This document shows, in pieces, positions 1 through 10,859 of a DNA stretch of 64,000 bases. Location of the stretch: positions 496,001-560,000 of the forward strand of contig AP026548.1 of NCBI GenBank assembly GCA_026075535.2, given 5' to 3'. Within the stretch, counting starts at the first letter, position 1. Every line of letters starts with the position of its first letter. This stretch comes from Tricholoma matsutake (Eukaryota; Basidiomycota; Agaricomycetes; Agaricales; Tricholomataceae). Below the pieces are notes generated by a model, which did no database searches, was not told the origin of the DNA, and saw only the letters and a list, made by a program, of their open reading frames with translations. The translations under genes and the position numbers were made by a program.

Positions 1-9
1 AAGGAAAGG

Positions 10-280
10 ATGCAGAGAGTTTTTATTAATAGTGACATCACCAAATATATTATAGGAGATGTACAAAGACCCAATAATCCTGTAGGTACATGTAACTGGG
101 ACAAGAATGACACTTGGGCCCAACAGGTTATAATTTGGAACATAACCTCCACACAGATGAACCATGTGGGCTCAAAGGATACCACAAACAAAATGTACCA
201 TGTGCTTTTGGTGACCCATGAAAATATGGTGCATCAGACAGTTACATTTACCACAAACATGAGGAAACACAACGGCTAGT
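10..280 (+). pseudogene. Ty1/copia gag N-terminal fragment
   Basis: The 89-codon frame resembles the start of copia Gag: a W-D-K-N-D-x-W-A motif near residue 30, an N-x-T/S-x-x-Q-x-x-H motif near residue 45 and a TTNKMYHVLL stretch where the family has TA-x-x-MW-x-x-L. It stops at 279 and the expected continuation is not found in any frame, so this is a fragment. It may start before the window. It is not part of the copia element at 1447-10308, which lies on the other strand and has its own gag. Family assignment is by motif only. Confidence 0.5.
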
Positions 281-830
281 GACTTAGTGCACATCGAGGC
301 ACTTTTAGATGTATTCATGATTTATTGGAACCACAAGACAAGGAGATTTGATATATCATGTATATGGCACATTTCTTTCTTATCATTTTCTCATTTACTT
401 CATAATTTCGACACCTTGTTCACTGCCTCACATTTACCACATGTTTTGCCTCATGGCCTTTTACCTTTTTAGTACTATCTCTCTAAAACATATATAGTAT
501 TTACTGTCAAGACAACAAGAAATTGTCTTCTCCCATTGCCTATCATCCAACTTAAGGGTTTAACTCTTGAGTTTTAGCTCAGTCTTAGTCCGAACTCGCT
601 CAAGTATTCTGCGAACTACATCATTTCACCACATAGTTTCTCAAAACTTTCATCAAATTGTCTATCTACTATGTCATTGTCTCTTACCTCACCTTCAACT
701 ATCGTCACCCTCTCCCGAACTCGTGAAACCATTTCAGAGATTCTTTAACTCCTTCACATCACTGCTAAACTCTTTTGTATCATTTTGGAATGCTTCGTCA
801 GTAGATGACCAGTTGTAACCTGAACTAGTC
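281..830 (+). other. Non-coding relic, possibly LTR-like
   Basis: No convincing gene. The pyrimidine-rich text at about 440-660 loosely resembles 36650-36900, including a CTCAGTCTTAGTCCGAAC versus TTATTCAGTCCGAAG segment. It may be a degraded LTR/leader of the same gypsy lineage as the gag relic at 37596. The resemblance was judged by eye and is weak. Confidence 0.25.
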
Positions 831-955
831 ACAACCAGTTGTTAAACTGGTCTGGTTTGGTTTTATTTAGTATATGAATTTAATAGAACCAGTTGTGGTT
901 CTGGTTTGCCTCCAAATTGGAGGAAAACCAGACCAAACCGGACCTTCAAACACTA
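820..955 (+). mobile_element. Right-end fragment of TAGTGTTT-family hAT-like element
   Basis: It ends at 955 with GGACCTTCAAACACTA, the right terminus of the family seen complete at 1975, 14064, 17317, 32657, 43662 and 46839. It carries the ACCAGTT/AACTGGT and ACCAGACC text typical of the subterminal regions. No matching left end or target duplication was found, so it is a truncated or internally deleted copy. Confidence 0.5.
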
Positions 956-1446
956 CATGCCAGTGCCAAGCCTGAGACTGAGGCAGCTCATGCCACATCT
1001 TCTTGCAACCTGCATGCCCAATCAATAGGCAGAAAAGTGGCAAAAGGCCAAACCAAGCCAAAGCAACCTGGCCAAATAGCAGGACAGAAACCCAACACCA
1101 AACCCCCCAACTCCTTGCAACTCACAGATACCACTCTGCCAAACTATGTACAAGTCAATCAAGTGACAATGGACATACTCTGCACAGCTGGGGTCACTTG
1201 GCCACAACCAATTAATGGTCTGGGTGATGGTGAACCAGAGTATCTTGTTCCTCAACACATTTATGTGAACTACATCACACCTGTGTTACTTGTAAATGAC
1301 AATGTGAATGATGCCCCATGTCCAATTGATCCATCCCTATTGGAAGACAACAACACCATTCCACCCCAAGAGAGATTGCCACATCCTAAACCTCACCCAC
1401 TTTTCTGGCAAAATCAGACAGAGGATCCTGTTGCAAGGGAAGGGGC
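956..1446 (+). pseudogene. Unrecognised ORF, 5' part, cut by copia insertion
   Basis: An open frame runs from inside the hAT-like fragment (893) to the copia LTR at 1447. The encoded protein is Pro/Asn/Gln rich with no recognised domain. After the copia element (1447-10308) is removed, the frame continues at 10309-10473 to a TAG stop, through a GGGG(C/A) duplication at the insertion site. The upstream start is unclear because the first codons lie in transposon sequence. It may be a captured or degraded gene rather than a functional one. Confidence 0.35.
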
Positions 1447-1779
1447 TGTAGAAATTTAATCCCAGAATAGACAAGGCTAGACTCAGTCCTTGTATAAGTG
1501 ACTATATACAAACTGTACTGTACCTAGAATAGACAAGGCTAAACTAAGGTATGGTAAGTAACTCTGGTGAAGTGACACTCTAAGATAATACCCACCTCAG
1601 TCCTTGTATAAGCGACTGAGGTGGCAGGTAATGTATCTAGCTGTATATATACATTCTGTCAGACAAAGGGGGGAATAAGAAAGGGAAATGGGGTGTTTGT
1701 TCATATGCATCAAAGGGTTGTGCTAAAATAGCACACACATCAAAAAGTGATGCATCATTCCACAGTGTGTCTCTCAACA
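1447..1779 (-). repeat. Copia 3' LTR
   Basis: 333 bp, TG...CA, nearly identical to 9975-10308. It contains an internal direct repeat (AGAATAGACAAGGCTA) at both its start and about 70 bp further on, and the inverted pair CAGTCCTTGTATAAGYGACTG. It is the downstream LTR because the pol genes read leftwards into it. Confidence 0.9.
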
Positions 1780-1799
1780 CTCCTCCTCACCGTGGTACT

Positions 1800-1966
1800 C
1801 CTCCTTGCATGGAATTGTGTTATCATAGGTCCAGGGAACCCCATAAGTAAGCAAATTGTTTGACATCAAGGGGTTTAGTGAATATGTCAGCAATATTTTC
1901 CTGGGTATTAACATATGTAAGGCATAGGTCATTGGACTGGATGTGCTCGTGAAGGAAGTGATATTC
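1800..1966 (-). pseudogene. Copia RNase H C-terminal tail
   Basis: The minus-strand frame reads LTYVNTQENIADIFTKPL, the conserved C-terminal signature of copia RNase H. It is separated from the rest of pol by the 1620-bp element at 1975-3594. Fusing across the 8-bp duplication AATGTTGA gives a continuous KHVNIEYHFLHEH stretch, so the insertion is secondary and precise. Confidence 0.85.
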
Positions 1967-1974
1967 AATGTTGA

Positions 1975-3594
1975 TAGTGTTTGGGTTCGGTCCAGTTTTT
2001 TGACCCCCAAAAGGGGCAACCAGGACTGCAACTGGTCCAAACCGAAACTCAAAACAGGAGGACCGCAACTGGACTGATGAGGACCAGTCCTCATTGGTCT
2101 GGTTGCCTTCCAAAAACCATTTGGGGCCAGTTTTACCAGCACTAACTAATTTTTACTTACATATATTAAATAACACTAATTACAGGACACCCTGCGAGCA
2201 GGTGCTTGCAGCGGTGAGGTTGCTAAGAGAAGAAAAAAAGAAAAAAAGACTGAAAAAAAGAAAAAGAGAAAGAAAACGGCCCCACCTCACGGTTGTAGCG
2301 AGGGCATCATGCCTTCATCCCCACCCTTCTCATCCTCCCCATCTGTCATCCCTATTGGTTGTGCCTGCTGTTTGTTGCACCCGTTCATCATGCCTACGGT
2401 TCATCATGCCCGTCCACCATCCCTGTCGCTCACCCTGCCCATTTGTTGTGTTTGCCATTTGTTGTACTTGCCATTTGTCATCCTCACTGTTTGCTGTCCC
2501 TGCATTTTGTAATCCCCACTGTGTGTCATCCCTGCTGTTCATCGCATCATACTGCTGATTTGCCATCCCCATGGGTTGTCCTCACCATTTGTTGTCCCTC
2601 ACTGTCAGCACCTCCATTGCCCCCTATGAGCAGTGGCTCGCAGGCAGGGTGGTGGTGCTGTATGATGTGGCACCCGTCGTGCTCCAGGAACAGGAACTGT
2701 TGCCACCCTGCAAGCAGAGGCTTGCAGCGGCAGCATAGGGCAGGTGGTGGGTGGCACTGGTAGTCATTGTCATAGTTAGGAAGAGGTAAGAATCTAAAAA
2801 AGAGATAAGTTGGTCAGTAAAAAACAAGAAATCAACAATAACAATAACAAACATACCACTTTGCATTGGCTCATTTTTGGTGATGTCCAGGCTAGGCGGT
2901 GTGGGCATCACTGGAAGGCGTAGGTGGGGTATGGAGGGCCATGCATTGTCAGGTAGGTGGGGCCATTTCATTAGGAAAAAATAAGAAACTAAAAAAGAAA
3001 CCATTAGTAAAGGAGAAAGAATAAGTGAAGGAAACTTACTCTAGGGCCCAAACAACGAACTAGCATCATTTGGGCCTCCTTCATTGTGTTCACTTGTTTA
3101 CATGGTTGCTGAGGTGGTCGTTCAGGTGGTACGATGCAGGTGGTGATGTGGTGCAGTTGGTTTGTTGTGTTCATGGTCATGGGAAGTTGCCTAGTAAGTG
3201 TTACCACTTTTGTTTTTTGGGAGCACAAATAAGACTACATGGTCCATGTGCAGCCATGGGGTATATGAGCACCCACCAAATGACTGCTTTTCCCTGGGCT
3301 TGTCCCACTGCACATAAATATAGTATAAGTAGCAATAATTGTTACTCTCATTACTTCTTTTTTCTTATTATCTACATATGTATAAGTGCATATGATATAT
3401 ACTATAAAAGACCAGTTGCAACTGATTGCAACCGGTTTTATGACAGTTTTCAAACATCTTAGAAAGTAAGGCAACTACCAACCAAACTGATTTTGAATGA
3501 GGGCAACCGCAACTGATGGTCCGGTTGCATTTGGTTGGGTATGGTTGGGTTGCAGTCATTTTTTCAGTCCAGCCAACTGGACCTTCAAACACTA
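1975..3594. mobile_element. Non-autonomous hAT-like element, TAGTGTTT family, copy 1
   Basis: It begins TAGTGTTTGGGTTCGGTCC and ends GGACCTTCAAACACTA. The 8-bp target duplication AATGTTGA is perfect (1967-1974 and 3595-3602), as in hAT transposons. No transposase is visible in 1620 bp. Contents: hairpins built on GCAAGC/GCTTGC (about 2190-2215, 2710-2732), a G/C palindrome at 3044-3076, and two minus-strand intron-like segments at 3039-2989 and 2856-2794 (donors GTAAGT and GTATGT, acceptors TTTTTTAG). It disrupts copia RNase H. Confidence 0.88.
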
Positions 3595-6500
3595 AATGTT
3601 GACATGTTTAACACAGCAGTGAAGGAGAGGGTCTTTGGACAAGGTCTTGGTGGTGGAGTTGTCACAATAGATAGTCATTTACAACAATTGTTGGTAATTG
3701 ATGGAGGCAAGCAATGTGTGTAACCACATACATTCCTTGGCAGTTTCAAAAGCTGCAATGTACTCTGCCTCACACGAGGATGTGGCAACTACCTTCTGCT
3801 TGTGGGCAGTCCAGGAGATAGCACCTGAGGCAAGGGAACACATGTACCCCCCAACACTGCAATGCATGTCAAGACAATTGGCCCAGTCAGAATCACTGAA
3901 AGCATGGGTTAGAGGGTGGTCTCCCCCAAGATAAAGTTTGAGGTCTCTTGTCCCCTTCAGGTAATGTACCAATCTGATAGCGGTCACCCAGTAATTAAGA
4001 TAATTGTTGAACTGCATAGGCAATATCGGGACACATAGATATGGCCAAATATAGTAAGCAGCTGACAAGTGATCAATATGGAAGTTTACTGAGCCATAAT
4101 TGATCATTGGGGGTATGGACTGTCTGTTGGGATGGTGGAGCTTGGACCCACTCTCTAGAGGGGCCAATACTGGGTGGGCATCTTTCTGACCAAACTGTTC
4201 AACAATTTTGTCAATAAGACCTGTTTGTGAAAGGGCAACTGTATGTGTAGATCTGTCCCAGGTGACAGCGATTCCAACAATGAAATGTGCAGTACTCAGT
4301 TCAAAAATAGTCCATACCTCTTGCATCTGACCTTTGAAGTGTTTGTTCTCAGCCTGCGAGGGAGAGAAAATCATTGATGTGAATGGCTGCAATAACAATC
4401 CCAGTGTCAGATTTGCAATAGTATATGCAGGATTTGCAAGACAGGCGAGTAAAGCCCCAGGCAATCATCTGTGCATTGAGCATCTGGTTCCGTATGTGTC
4501 CACTCTGTTTCACACCATATAGCCCACGCTGAAGCTGCCACACCCAGCCTTCTTTCCCAGGCTCTTCAAAACCCACAGGTTGTTGCATATATTGAATTTT
4601 GTTGTCAGGTAGTAAGCCATATAGGAATGCCATCTTAACATCAATCTGTTGGGCATCCCGGCCTAGAGAGGCAGCGATGTGTAATAGAATCCACCAAGAT
4701 TCCATGTGCGCAGTCAGTGAGGTAGTTTTAGTGTAGTCTTTTCCATATATTTGTTCAAAACCTTTGAAAACTAGATGTACTTTCCACCTAACCACTTTTC
4801 CTGTCTCATCTTGTTTAATATGGAAAACTGGTTTCCCTTTTTGGATCTGCTTCCCCTGAGGTACTTCATCCCAAGGAATTAGTTTATGGATGCCCATGTC
4901 CTTCAGGGATTGCAGTTCATCAATGTAACCTTCCTTCCATCGTTCAGCATCAACAGAATTTCTAGCCTCCTCCCATGTCTGGGGGTCATCCTTGAATTGA
5001 AGAGACTCAGGATCAAAAGTCTGCCATCTCTGAAATGAGGGCTCGGAATTGATGCACTTGATCACCGAGATTGAGGTTATCAAGAGATTGCCATAGTTCC
5101 TCAATGATGTCACAATCATGATTGAGTTCAGGGTCCAGTGGGTGACCAGGGTCTGCTGTTTGGGTTGCTATTATTGCTGCTCTCCATTCCCACCATTGTT
5201 CCTTCACCTGGGCAGCACTCTCTCGCAATTCCTGGACAGCAGTAGCAGTTCTAGTAGTTGGTGGACCACCATCTGGGATTTTCTCAGTAGGGGTGTGTAC
5301 ACATGATGACTGACATGGGGGTGGCGGTGGTGTTACCACTGGTGGTTTGTCAGTGTCATGAATGCTCTCACTGGGTATGTTATTATCAGCACATCGTTCC
5401 TCAATGTCACCATTGTCTGGGATTATAGGATTGGTATTCAAGTTGGGAGTACTGACCTTGCCAAGAATTTCACTATCTCCCATAGTGGGTGGTGGTGGTG
5501 AGTGACTGTCATGACTTTCAAGAAATCTTACATGGTACAATGAGTGGACTTTTCCCACTGCATGGTTATAGCAATGGTATGACTTGGATTTTGGGTCATA
5601 ACCTACCAGCACACATTCAATGGAACGTTCAAAGATTTTGGGATTGTCTTTCTTTGGAATGAGGACAAAGGCCCAGCACCCAATTTCCCATAAATAGGAG
5701 TAGCCAGGTTTATGCTCAAACCATAGTTCCCAAGGTGTAATCCCTTTGAGTGAGCAGGTAGTAGTCTTCCCATGCAAATGGGAAGCCATTAAGTAAAATT
5801 CATCCCAAAGATAGGGTGGTAAGCAAGAATAAATCCTCATTGTACGAGCCTTTCACATAAGTGTTTGGTGCATGCATTCAACGTGACCTCTGTGTGCTGA
5901 TGTATGGGGTGCCATAAAATGCTGTTCTGTTCCCCGAGTCTTTAACCAGGCTTCCATTTCATGTGATTTAAGTTCCCCATTATCAGTGATGCATGTTTCC
6001 ACTTTAAGTCCTGTTTCATTTTCATGGGTGAGTTCCCAGGCTTTAAGTTCAGAGAAAGTGTCATCCTTGTTTTGAAGAGGTATTGACCAAGGGAATGAGG
6101 TATAATCATCAACTATGTCCATTACATAGGAGTTCCCAGTGCAAGACCTCACAGTGTGCGGCCCCAATAAATCCACCCAAACTTTCTCCAACTTCCTCAT
6201 CACCTTATGACCCCACCCCTCCCTGCGCTTCTTGGGAACAGGTGTCTTTGTCTGTTTTCCAAGCACGCATGATTCACATTTAGGTGGCTTCAAGGTGGAA
6301 ACAATGGGTGCACCTGTAAGTGTGCCTTTCTTGGCCATGCCCCAGATGGATTGGTAGTTCATGTGGCCAAGGTGGCAATGCCATGTTTCTGAAGTTGGAG
6401 ATTTATGTACAGTGAAGGCATGGTCAACAGCAACAGAGTGGAGATTGAGTGAGTAAAGCTTCTTAGAAAGTTGGGATCCACAAGCAATCAGTGGACTTGT

Positions 6501-6999
6501 CAGTGACCCAACACACCATGTTGTCAAAATGGGTGATAGCATTGGAATTGTCTGCCAAGATGCCTACAGAAATGAGCTGGACAGCTGAGTTTGGGATGTA
6601 GAGTGCATTACATAAGAGAATTAATGCACCCCAGGCTATTTTGAGTTTGATATCCCCAATGCCGATTGTGGCAATGGATGAACCACTGACACCTCTGACA
6701 GTGTGGGGCAGGATTGGGCGAAGGGAAAGCAAATCAGACTTATCTGGGGATATGTGCACTGTTGCACCAGAATCAATGATAAAAGGGTGGGCACTGAGGG
6801 AAAGTTGTGATCAATGAGCCTGATTGAGAGGTTCAACCAAAAGTGCATCCTCGGTAATCCTGGACATGTGTTGGTGCCAGTTGATAGTGGTGGAAGCTTC
6901 CTCCTCAACAAGAAGCCACCCCTCATACTCAATCTCCTCAATAGTTCCTGTGGGAACCAGATCAGAAGCAAGACCTGCAAACTCAGAATGAGGGGCAAT
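3595..6999 (-). pseudogene. Copia pol: protease, integrase, RT, most of RNase H
   Basis: Motifs in order on the minus strand: protease DSGATVHIS near 6760; integrase zinc region H-L-G-H...C-E-S-C near 6380-6270; integrase D (VDLLG, about 6165), D (TDNGE, about 5985) and E (GHVECMHQTLM, about 5870); RT with V-K-M-A-F-L-Y-G-L-L near 4640; RNase H FSDSDWAN and SSCEAEYIA at 3900-3740. The RT active-site box reads HIND where copia has YVDD, so a catalytic Asp is lost. Frames change near 6460, 5850, 5100 and 4350. The tail of RNase H lies beyond the insertion, at 1800-1966. Confidence 0.85.
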
Positions 7000-7234
7000 C
7001 AGTACTTTACACTCCCCCCCCCAGTCCGAGCGGACTCTGCTCGTCTGCTTGGACACTCGGACTTCACTCAGACACTCGGACTGTCCTAGGACTGTCTGAG
7101 GACTGCACTCGGACTTTGCTCAGACTTTGCTTGGACAACATCAATTGTACATTTATTTACACCTTTTAAAGTACTGTCCAAGTAAAGTCCGAGTTCCAGT
7201 CTTAGAGAAAGTCTTATAAGTCTCACAAAATGAT

Positions 7235-7325
7235 GTGTGCACAGCAGGAATTGAACCAACAGCCTTCTGGACTAGCAATCACATGATGACAAAACATGCA
7301 CACTCTACCACTTAAGCCAAGTAGT
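7235..7325 (-). other. tRNA-like (A/B-box) module in H1 left arm
   Basis: On the minus strand a GGCTTAAGTGGTAGAGTG A-box is followed about 40 bp later by the perfect B-box GGTTCAATTCC. Spacing fits a tRNA or a tRNA-derived SINE head. The acceptor stems do not pair well, so it is not called a functional tRNA gene. It points toward the left terminus of H1. Confidence 0.55.
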
Positions 7326-8507
7326 CATTTAAAGTCACATACATTATATCTATTTATTACTGAAATCTAATTTTTATATATATCATGAATATATTATTAA
7401 ATTGACCCCCTCGCATCTGTGTGAGGGGTAATTAATATGTGTAATACTAGGCCCTCCCCTCGCAAGCTTGAGGGGAGGGGCCATAACTATCAATAATAAA
7501 AATAAATTAAAAACACCCACCATGAGCAACTGTTGCTCATGGCAGCATTCGTCTCTCCCTGGGTTGTCCCCTGGCTGTCTTGCTCTCCTGGCCCCATTCT
7601 TCTCCCCCCCGAACCACCCCATGAGCAGATGCTCATAGGCGTGGGGTGGGTGTCATTGTGGGTGTCCCCACTCATCATTGTCTCCCTTCCCTCTTGTCTC
7701 CCTTCCCCCTTGTCTCCCTTCCCTCTTGTCTCCCTTCCCTCTTGTCTCCCTTCCCCCCCATCTCCCTTCCCCCTTGTCTCTTCACCCTCACCTTCCACCC
7801 TGCAAGCAGGGGCTCGCAGGAGTGGTGGTGGTGTCCCCCCATCATCATCGTTGCCAGTAGTAGTTTGTACCTATAAAAAGTTAGTTGGCATTGAAAAATG
7901 AAATGAGAAAAGAAAAAAAAGCTTACCTGGGACCCAAGAGACGTTGATGTCTCTTGGGTCTCCCTTAATCATTTTTGTTCCACCCGTCGTCCACCCTATG
8001 AGCAGTGTCTCATAGGGCTGGGGCAGGTGGTGTCATCGTTCCCTGCCATTGTTGTCATTGTTAGCAGCTGCTCTCCCCCATGCAAGCAGTTGCTTGCACT
8101 GGTGGGGGCGGGTGCTGGGTTGTGGTCTTGTCATTGTTCCTCGTTTGGTGGTTTTGGGGTCATTTTGCTGCTACAGTATAGATATAACCTATAATTAATG
8201 AAAAAAGGTGTTAGCTTAAAGAAAACATGAGAAAAGAAAAAAGAAAAAACTCACCTGGGGCCCAAATGACGATAGAGTTGTTTGGGCCCATTTCATTGTG
8301 TGCTGGCATGGGGCCCATGGCTGTGGGGTGTTCAGGGTGCAGTGGTGGCAGTGGGACGTGGGAGGGAGGCGTTGTTGTCAAGTGGTGGTGGTGGTGGTGG
8401 TTGGTGATGATTGATGATGAGCTGGCATCATCATTGATGATGCAGCTGTGTTGATTTGTCATCACAGCTGGGGTGGTACATAGAGAGATAAAACTATCTA
8501 CCTGTAA

Positions 8508-8600
8508 TGATACTTTAGTCTAATGGTTATATTGTTGCCTTAAATGTACTTTATCATGTGACTATGAGGGTTCAATCCCTGTGGTAGCCACTGATTTTTC
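8508..8600 (+). other. tRNA-like (A/B-box) module in H1 right arm
   Basis: TAGTCTAATGGTTATATTG resembles an A-box and GGGTTCAATCCCTG contains a good B-box. It points toward the right terminus of H1, mirroring the left-arm module, although the two tRNA-like sequences are clearly different from each other. Confidence 0.5.
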
Positions 8601-8835
8601 AGTCAATTATATAAGCAACTCGGACAGTCCTAGGACTGTATGAGTGCTGGTCCACTCGGACTCTGCTCAGATGCTCAGACAGTCCGAGGACTCAGCTTGG
8701 ACTCAGCTTGGACTGGACATCTAGTTTGGCAGGACTTTCAGCCAAACAAGTCCAAGCAAAGTCTGAGTACAGTCTGAGTGTCCGAGCAGAGTCCGCTCAG
8801 ATTGGGGGGGGGGGGGGGGGGAGTGTAAAGACCTC

Positions 8836-9861
8836 GGGGCAATGGATGGGGTAGGTTTGGGGTCCACCATGACTGTGAATGCGTGCCCATTGACATCCTT
8901 CACTGTCACCAGAATTTTAGGAGCTGTGGTACCCACCGATTTCTTCTCGAGTGCCAACTTTCATGCCGCTTTAGATTCATCAATGGTCTTCCCAGCCATG
9001 CCCTCACCTGGCTTGATACAATACTCCATAGTGTGTCCAGTTTGTTTACAAGTAGGGTTTCCACAAGTAGGGACATTGGGCATTTTGTTGGGTTTCACCC
9101 AAGTGGTGAGTGCAATGGGGGAATGAAAAGTATGATGTTGATCATTCTTGAGGAGAGATTATTCATTTTCCAGGAACAGGCAGATATCTTTCAACCGATA
9201 TGGGGAGCTAGGGGTCAAGGCAGCAATGTCACAAGAAATGATGGAACAGCATGAGGGAAATTGTCGCTAAGGGAATTTAGGAGGGTGATGCAGCAGAGGA
9301 GATCAGCCTTAATGTTGCCCATAGCAAAAGCTTGTTCAATGAGAGTGCAGATCTTTTCAGTGGTCTCAGGAAGTGGGGTGTCCTTTGTGCACTGTAATGA
9401 AAGCGCCTGTTGGAGTAATTGGACCTGACAAACTGGTCCTTTGTTCTGGTGACAATTTTTGAGAGTCATCCAATTTACATCAGGGCCCTTTGTGATGTCA
9501 ATAAATGCTCAGACAGGGAAATACTCAAAGTGAGGAATGCGTAGGCCAGGTGCAAATTAGCTTTCCAGTTTGCAAGTGCACATGGCTCTGAAGAAGGGGA
9601 TGAGGGAATATCTCCTGTCACATATTCATAGAGGCCATTTAGCGAGAGAGCAATAGTTATCTCCTCATACCACTCTTTGTACTTAGACTTTAATTTGTCA
9701 AGCTTTCCCCCCAAGTATTGGACAAACAATTTAATAGGGGAAATGGATGGGGGGGTGCTTTCAGTGGTCATGATTAGAATATTGGGAGGTACAGGACAAG
9801 GCGAGTGGCAAGTAGGGCGATGTCGAGAGACAAAGAGAAAGGAGACAGATTGGGGAGTCAA
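8836..9861 (-). pseudogene. Copia gag (broken)
   Basis: The frame from 9861 contains a Gag-like N-terminus with a W-K-A-N-L...A segment around 9560. A second block at 9469-9215 continues Gag in another frame. At about 9080-9020 lies a zinc knuckle of the agaric copia type, C-x4-C-x4-H-x4-C (CGNPTCKQTGHTMEYC), followed by a P-G-x-G-M-A-G-K-T motif. The frame is shifted at least twice. The CAG-family element at 7000-8835 cuts the region immediately after a P-S-I-A-P-R sequence, and the polyprotein resumes at 6999. Confidence 0.75.
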
Positions 9862-9974
9862 GGCATGATCTGAGATCTAGATGATCAAACCAATCAAGGT
9901 ATGATGTAGATGAATGTCAGGTGGCTAGGAATATTTCTACCATCATCTAAGTATGATGAGAGTGGCCCATAACC

Positions 9975-10308
9975 TGTAGAAATTTAATCCTAGAATAGAC
10001 AAGGCTAAACTCAGTCCTTGTATAAGTGACGATATACAAACTGTACTGTACCTAGAATAGACAAGGCTAAACTAAGGTATGGTAAGTAACTCTGGTGAAG
10101 TGACACTCTAAGATAATACCCACCTCAGTCCTTGTATAAGTGACTGAGGTGGCAGATAATGTATCTAGCTGTATATATATGTTCTGTCAGACAAAGGGAG
10201 GAATAAGAAATGGAAATGGGATATTTGTTTGTATGCATCAAAGGGTTGTGCTCAAAATAGCACATGCATCAAAAAATGATGCATCGTTCCACAGTGTGTC
10301 TCTCAACA
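9975..10308 (-). repeat. Copia 5' LTR
   Basis: 334 bp, near-identical to 1447-1779. A run of TATATATA near 10175 could act as a promoter element, but this is only inferred. The gag frame begins about 115 bp downstream on the minus strand. Confidence 0.9.
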
Positions 10309-10473
10309 GGGGAAAGGGAATCAGTGGTAGGATCAGCAGTGGTAAGATCAGCAGAGGTAGGATCAGCAGCAGTAGGATCAGCAGAGGAAGGATTGGCAGA
10401 GGTAGGATTGGCAGCAGTAGGAAATGAAACTGGATGGCAACAGATGACCCCACCATCATCTCAAAACAATTAG
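10309..10473 (+). pseudogene. 3' part of ORF cut by copia, with 15-bp-based tandem repeat
   Basis: Continues the 956-1446 frame after the copia element to a TAG stop at 10471-10473. Between about 10322 and 10420 it is a degenerate tandem array of a GGTAGGATCAGCAGA-type unit, encoding Val-Gly-Ser-Ala-rich repeats. No known domain. Confidence 0.4.
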
Positions 10474-10859
10474 CTGCCACAAAGATCAGCTTTAATTCCA
10501 TTGGCTTCAGCATTATCAGATGCCTGACATACCTGCAGGACAGCTGATGACCTTGCACAAGAATAAGCCATCTGCACCCAGAATGTTGGAAGAAGACAGA
10601 GAATAAAAAACGTAAAATTTGCAGTGTAAATTTACAAAGCAATCTATACATGTAATAAATAAACAAAGAATGTCCAACTACTATTCTTTTCTTCCTCATT
10701 TAGCTTCATCTCTATCCTCTGAGGTTCCCGCTCTCTTCTTCAGGTTTGGCTGAGGGGTCATGCCTCTTGAATGTAAGGCAGGTAACAAGAGCCATGGCAA
10801 CCAGCGTAACTGTGCAGGGGGTGGGGAGGGGTGGGTAAAGCCTTGTTTCAGAGGTCTCC

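Larger units (their letters stand above)
7000..8835. mobile_element. Non-autonomous hAT-like element, CAGTACTTTACACT family, copy H1
   Basis: The left end is CAGTACTTTACACTCC. The right end is the reverse complement of GAGGTCTTTACACTCC. The 8-bp duplication GGGGCAAT lies at 6992-6999 and 8836-8843. Next to each end is a C- or G-run, then about 200 bp of degenerate CGGACT/AGTCCG text, then a tRNA-like module that points outward. The interior has palindromes at 7929-7962 and 8257-8289, each followed on the minus strand by an intron-like segment (7926-7871 and 8254-8189), several GAGCA/TGCTC hairpins, and a CTCCCTTCCC tandem repeat at about 7680-7780. No transposase is seen. Confidence 0.85.
1447..10308 (-). 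mobile_element. Ty1/copia LTR retrotransposon, degraded, with two nested insertions
   Basis: Both LTRs are present (1447-1779 and 9975-10308), each starting TGTAGAAATTTAATCC and ending CTCTCAACA. On the minus strand the order is gag, protease, integrase, RT, RNase H, which is the copia order. The flanks GGGGC (1442-1446) and GGGGA (10309-10313) form a 5-bp target duplication with one mismatch. Removing the two nested elements (1975-3594 and 7000-8835) leaves about 5.4 kb, a normal copia length. Several frameshifts and stops make it non-autonomous. Confidence 0.9.

Noticed and set aside
7235..7325. Functional tRNA gene
   Set aside because: A and B boxes are good, but the acceptor and anticodon stems do not form a convincing cloverleaf, and the module sits in a transposon arm.
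10140..10699. Repeat-rich minus frame with Ile-Leu-Pro-Leu repeats
   Set aside because: Antisense of the Val-Gly-Ser-Ala tandem repeat that continues the ORF cut by the copia element.
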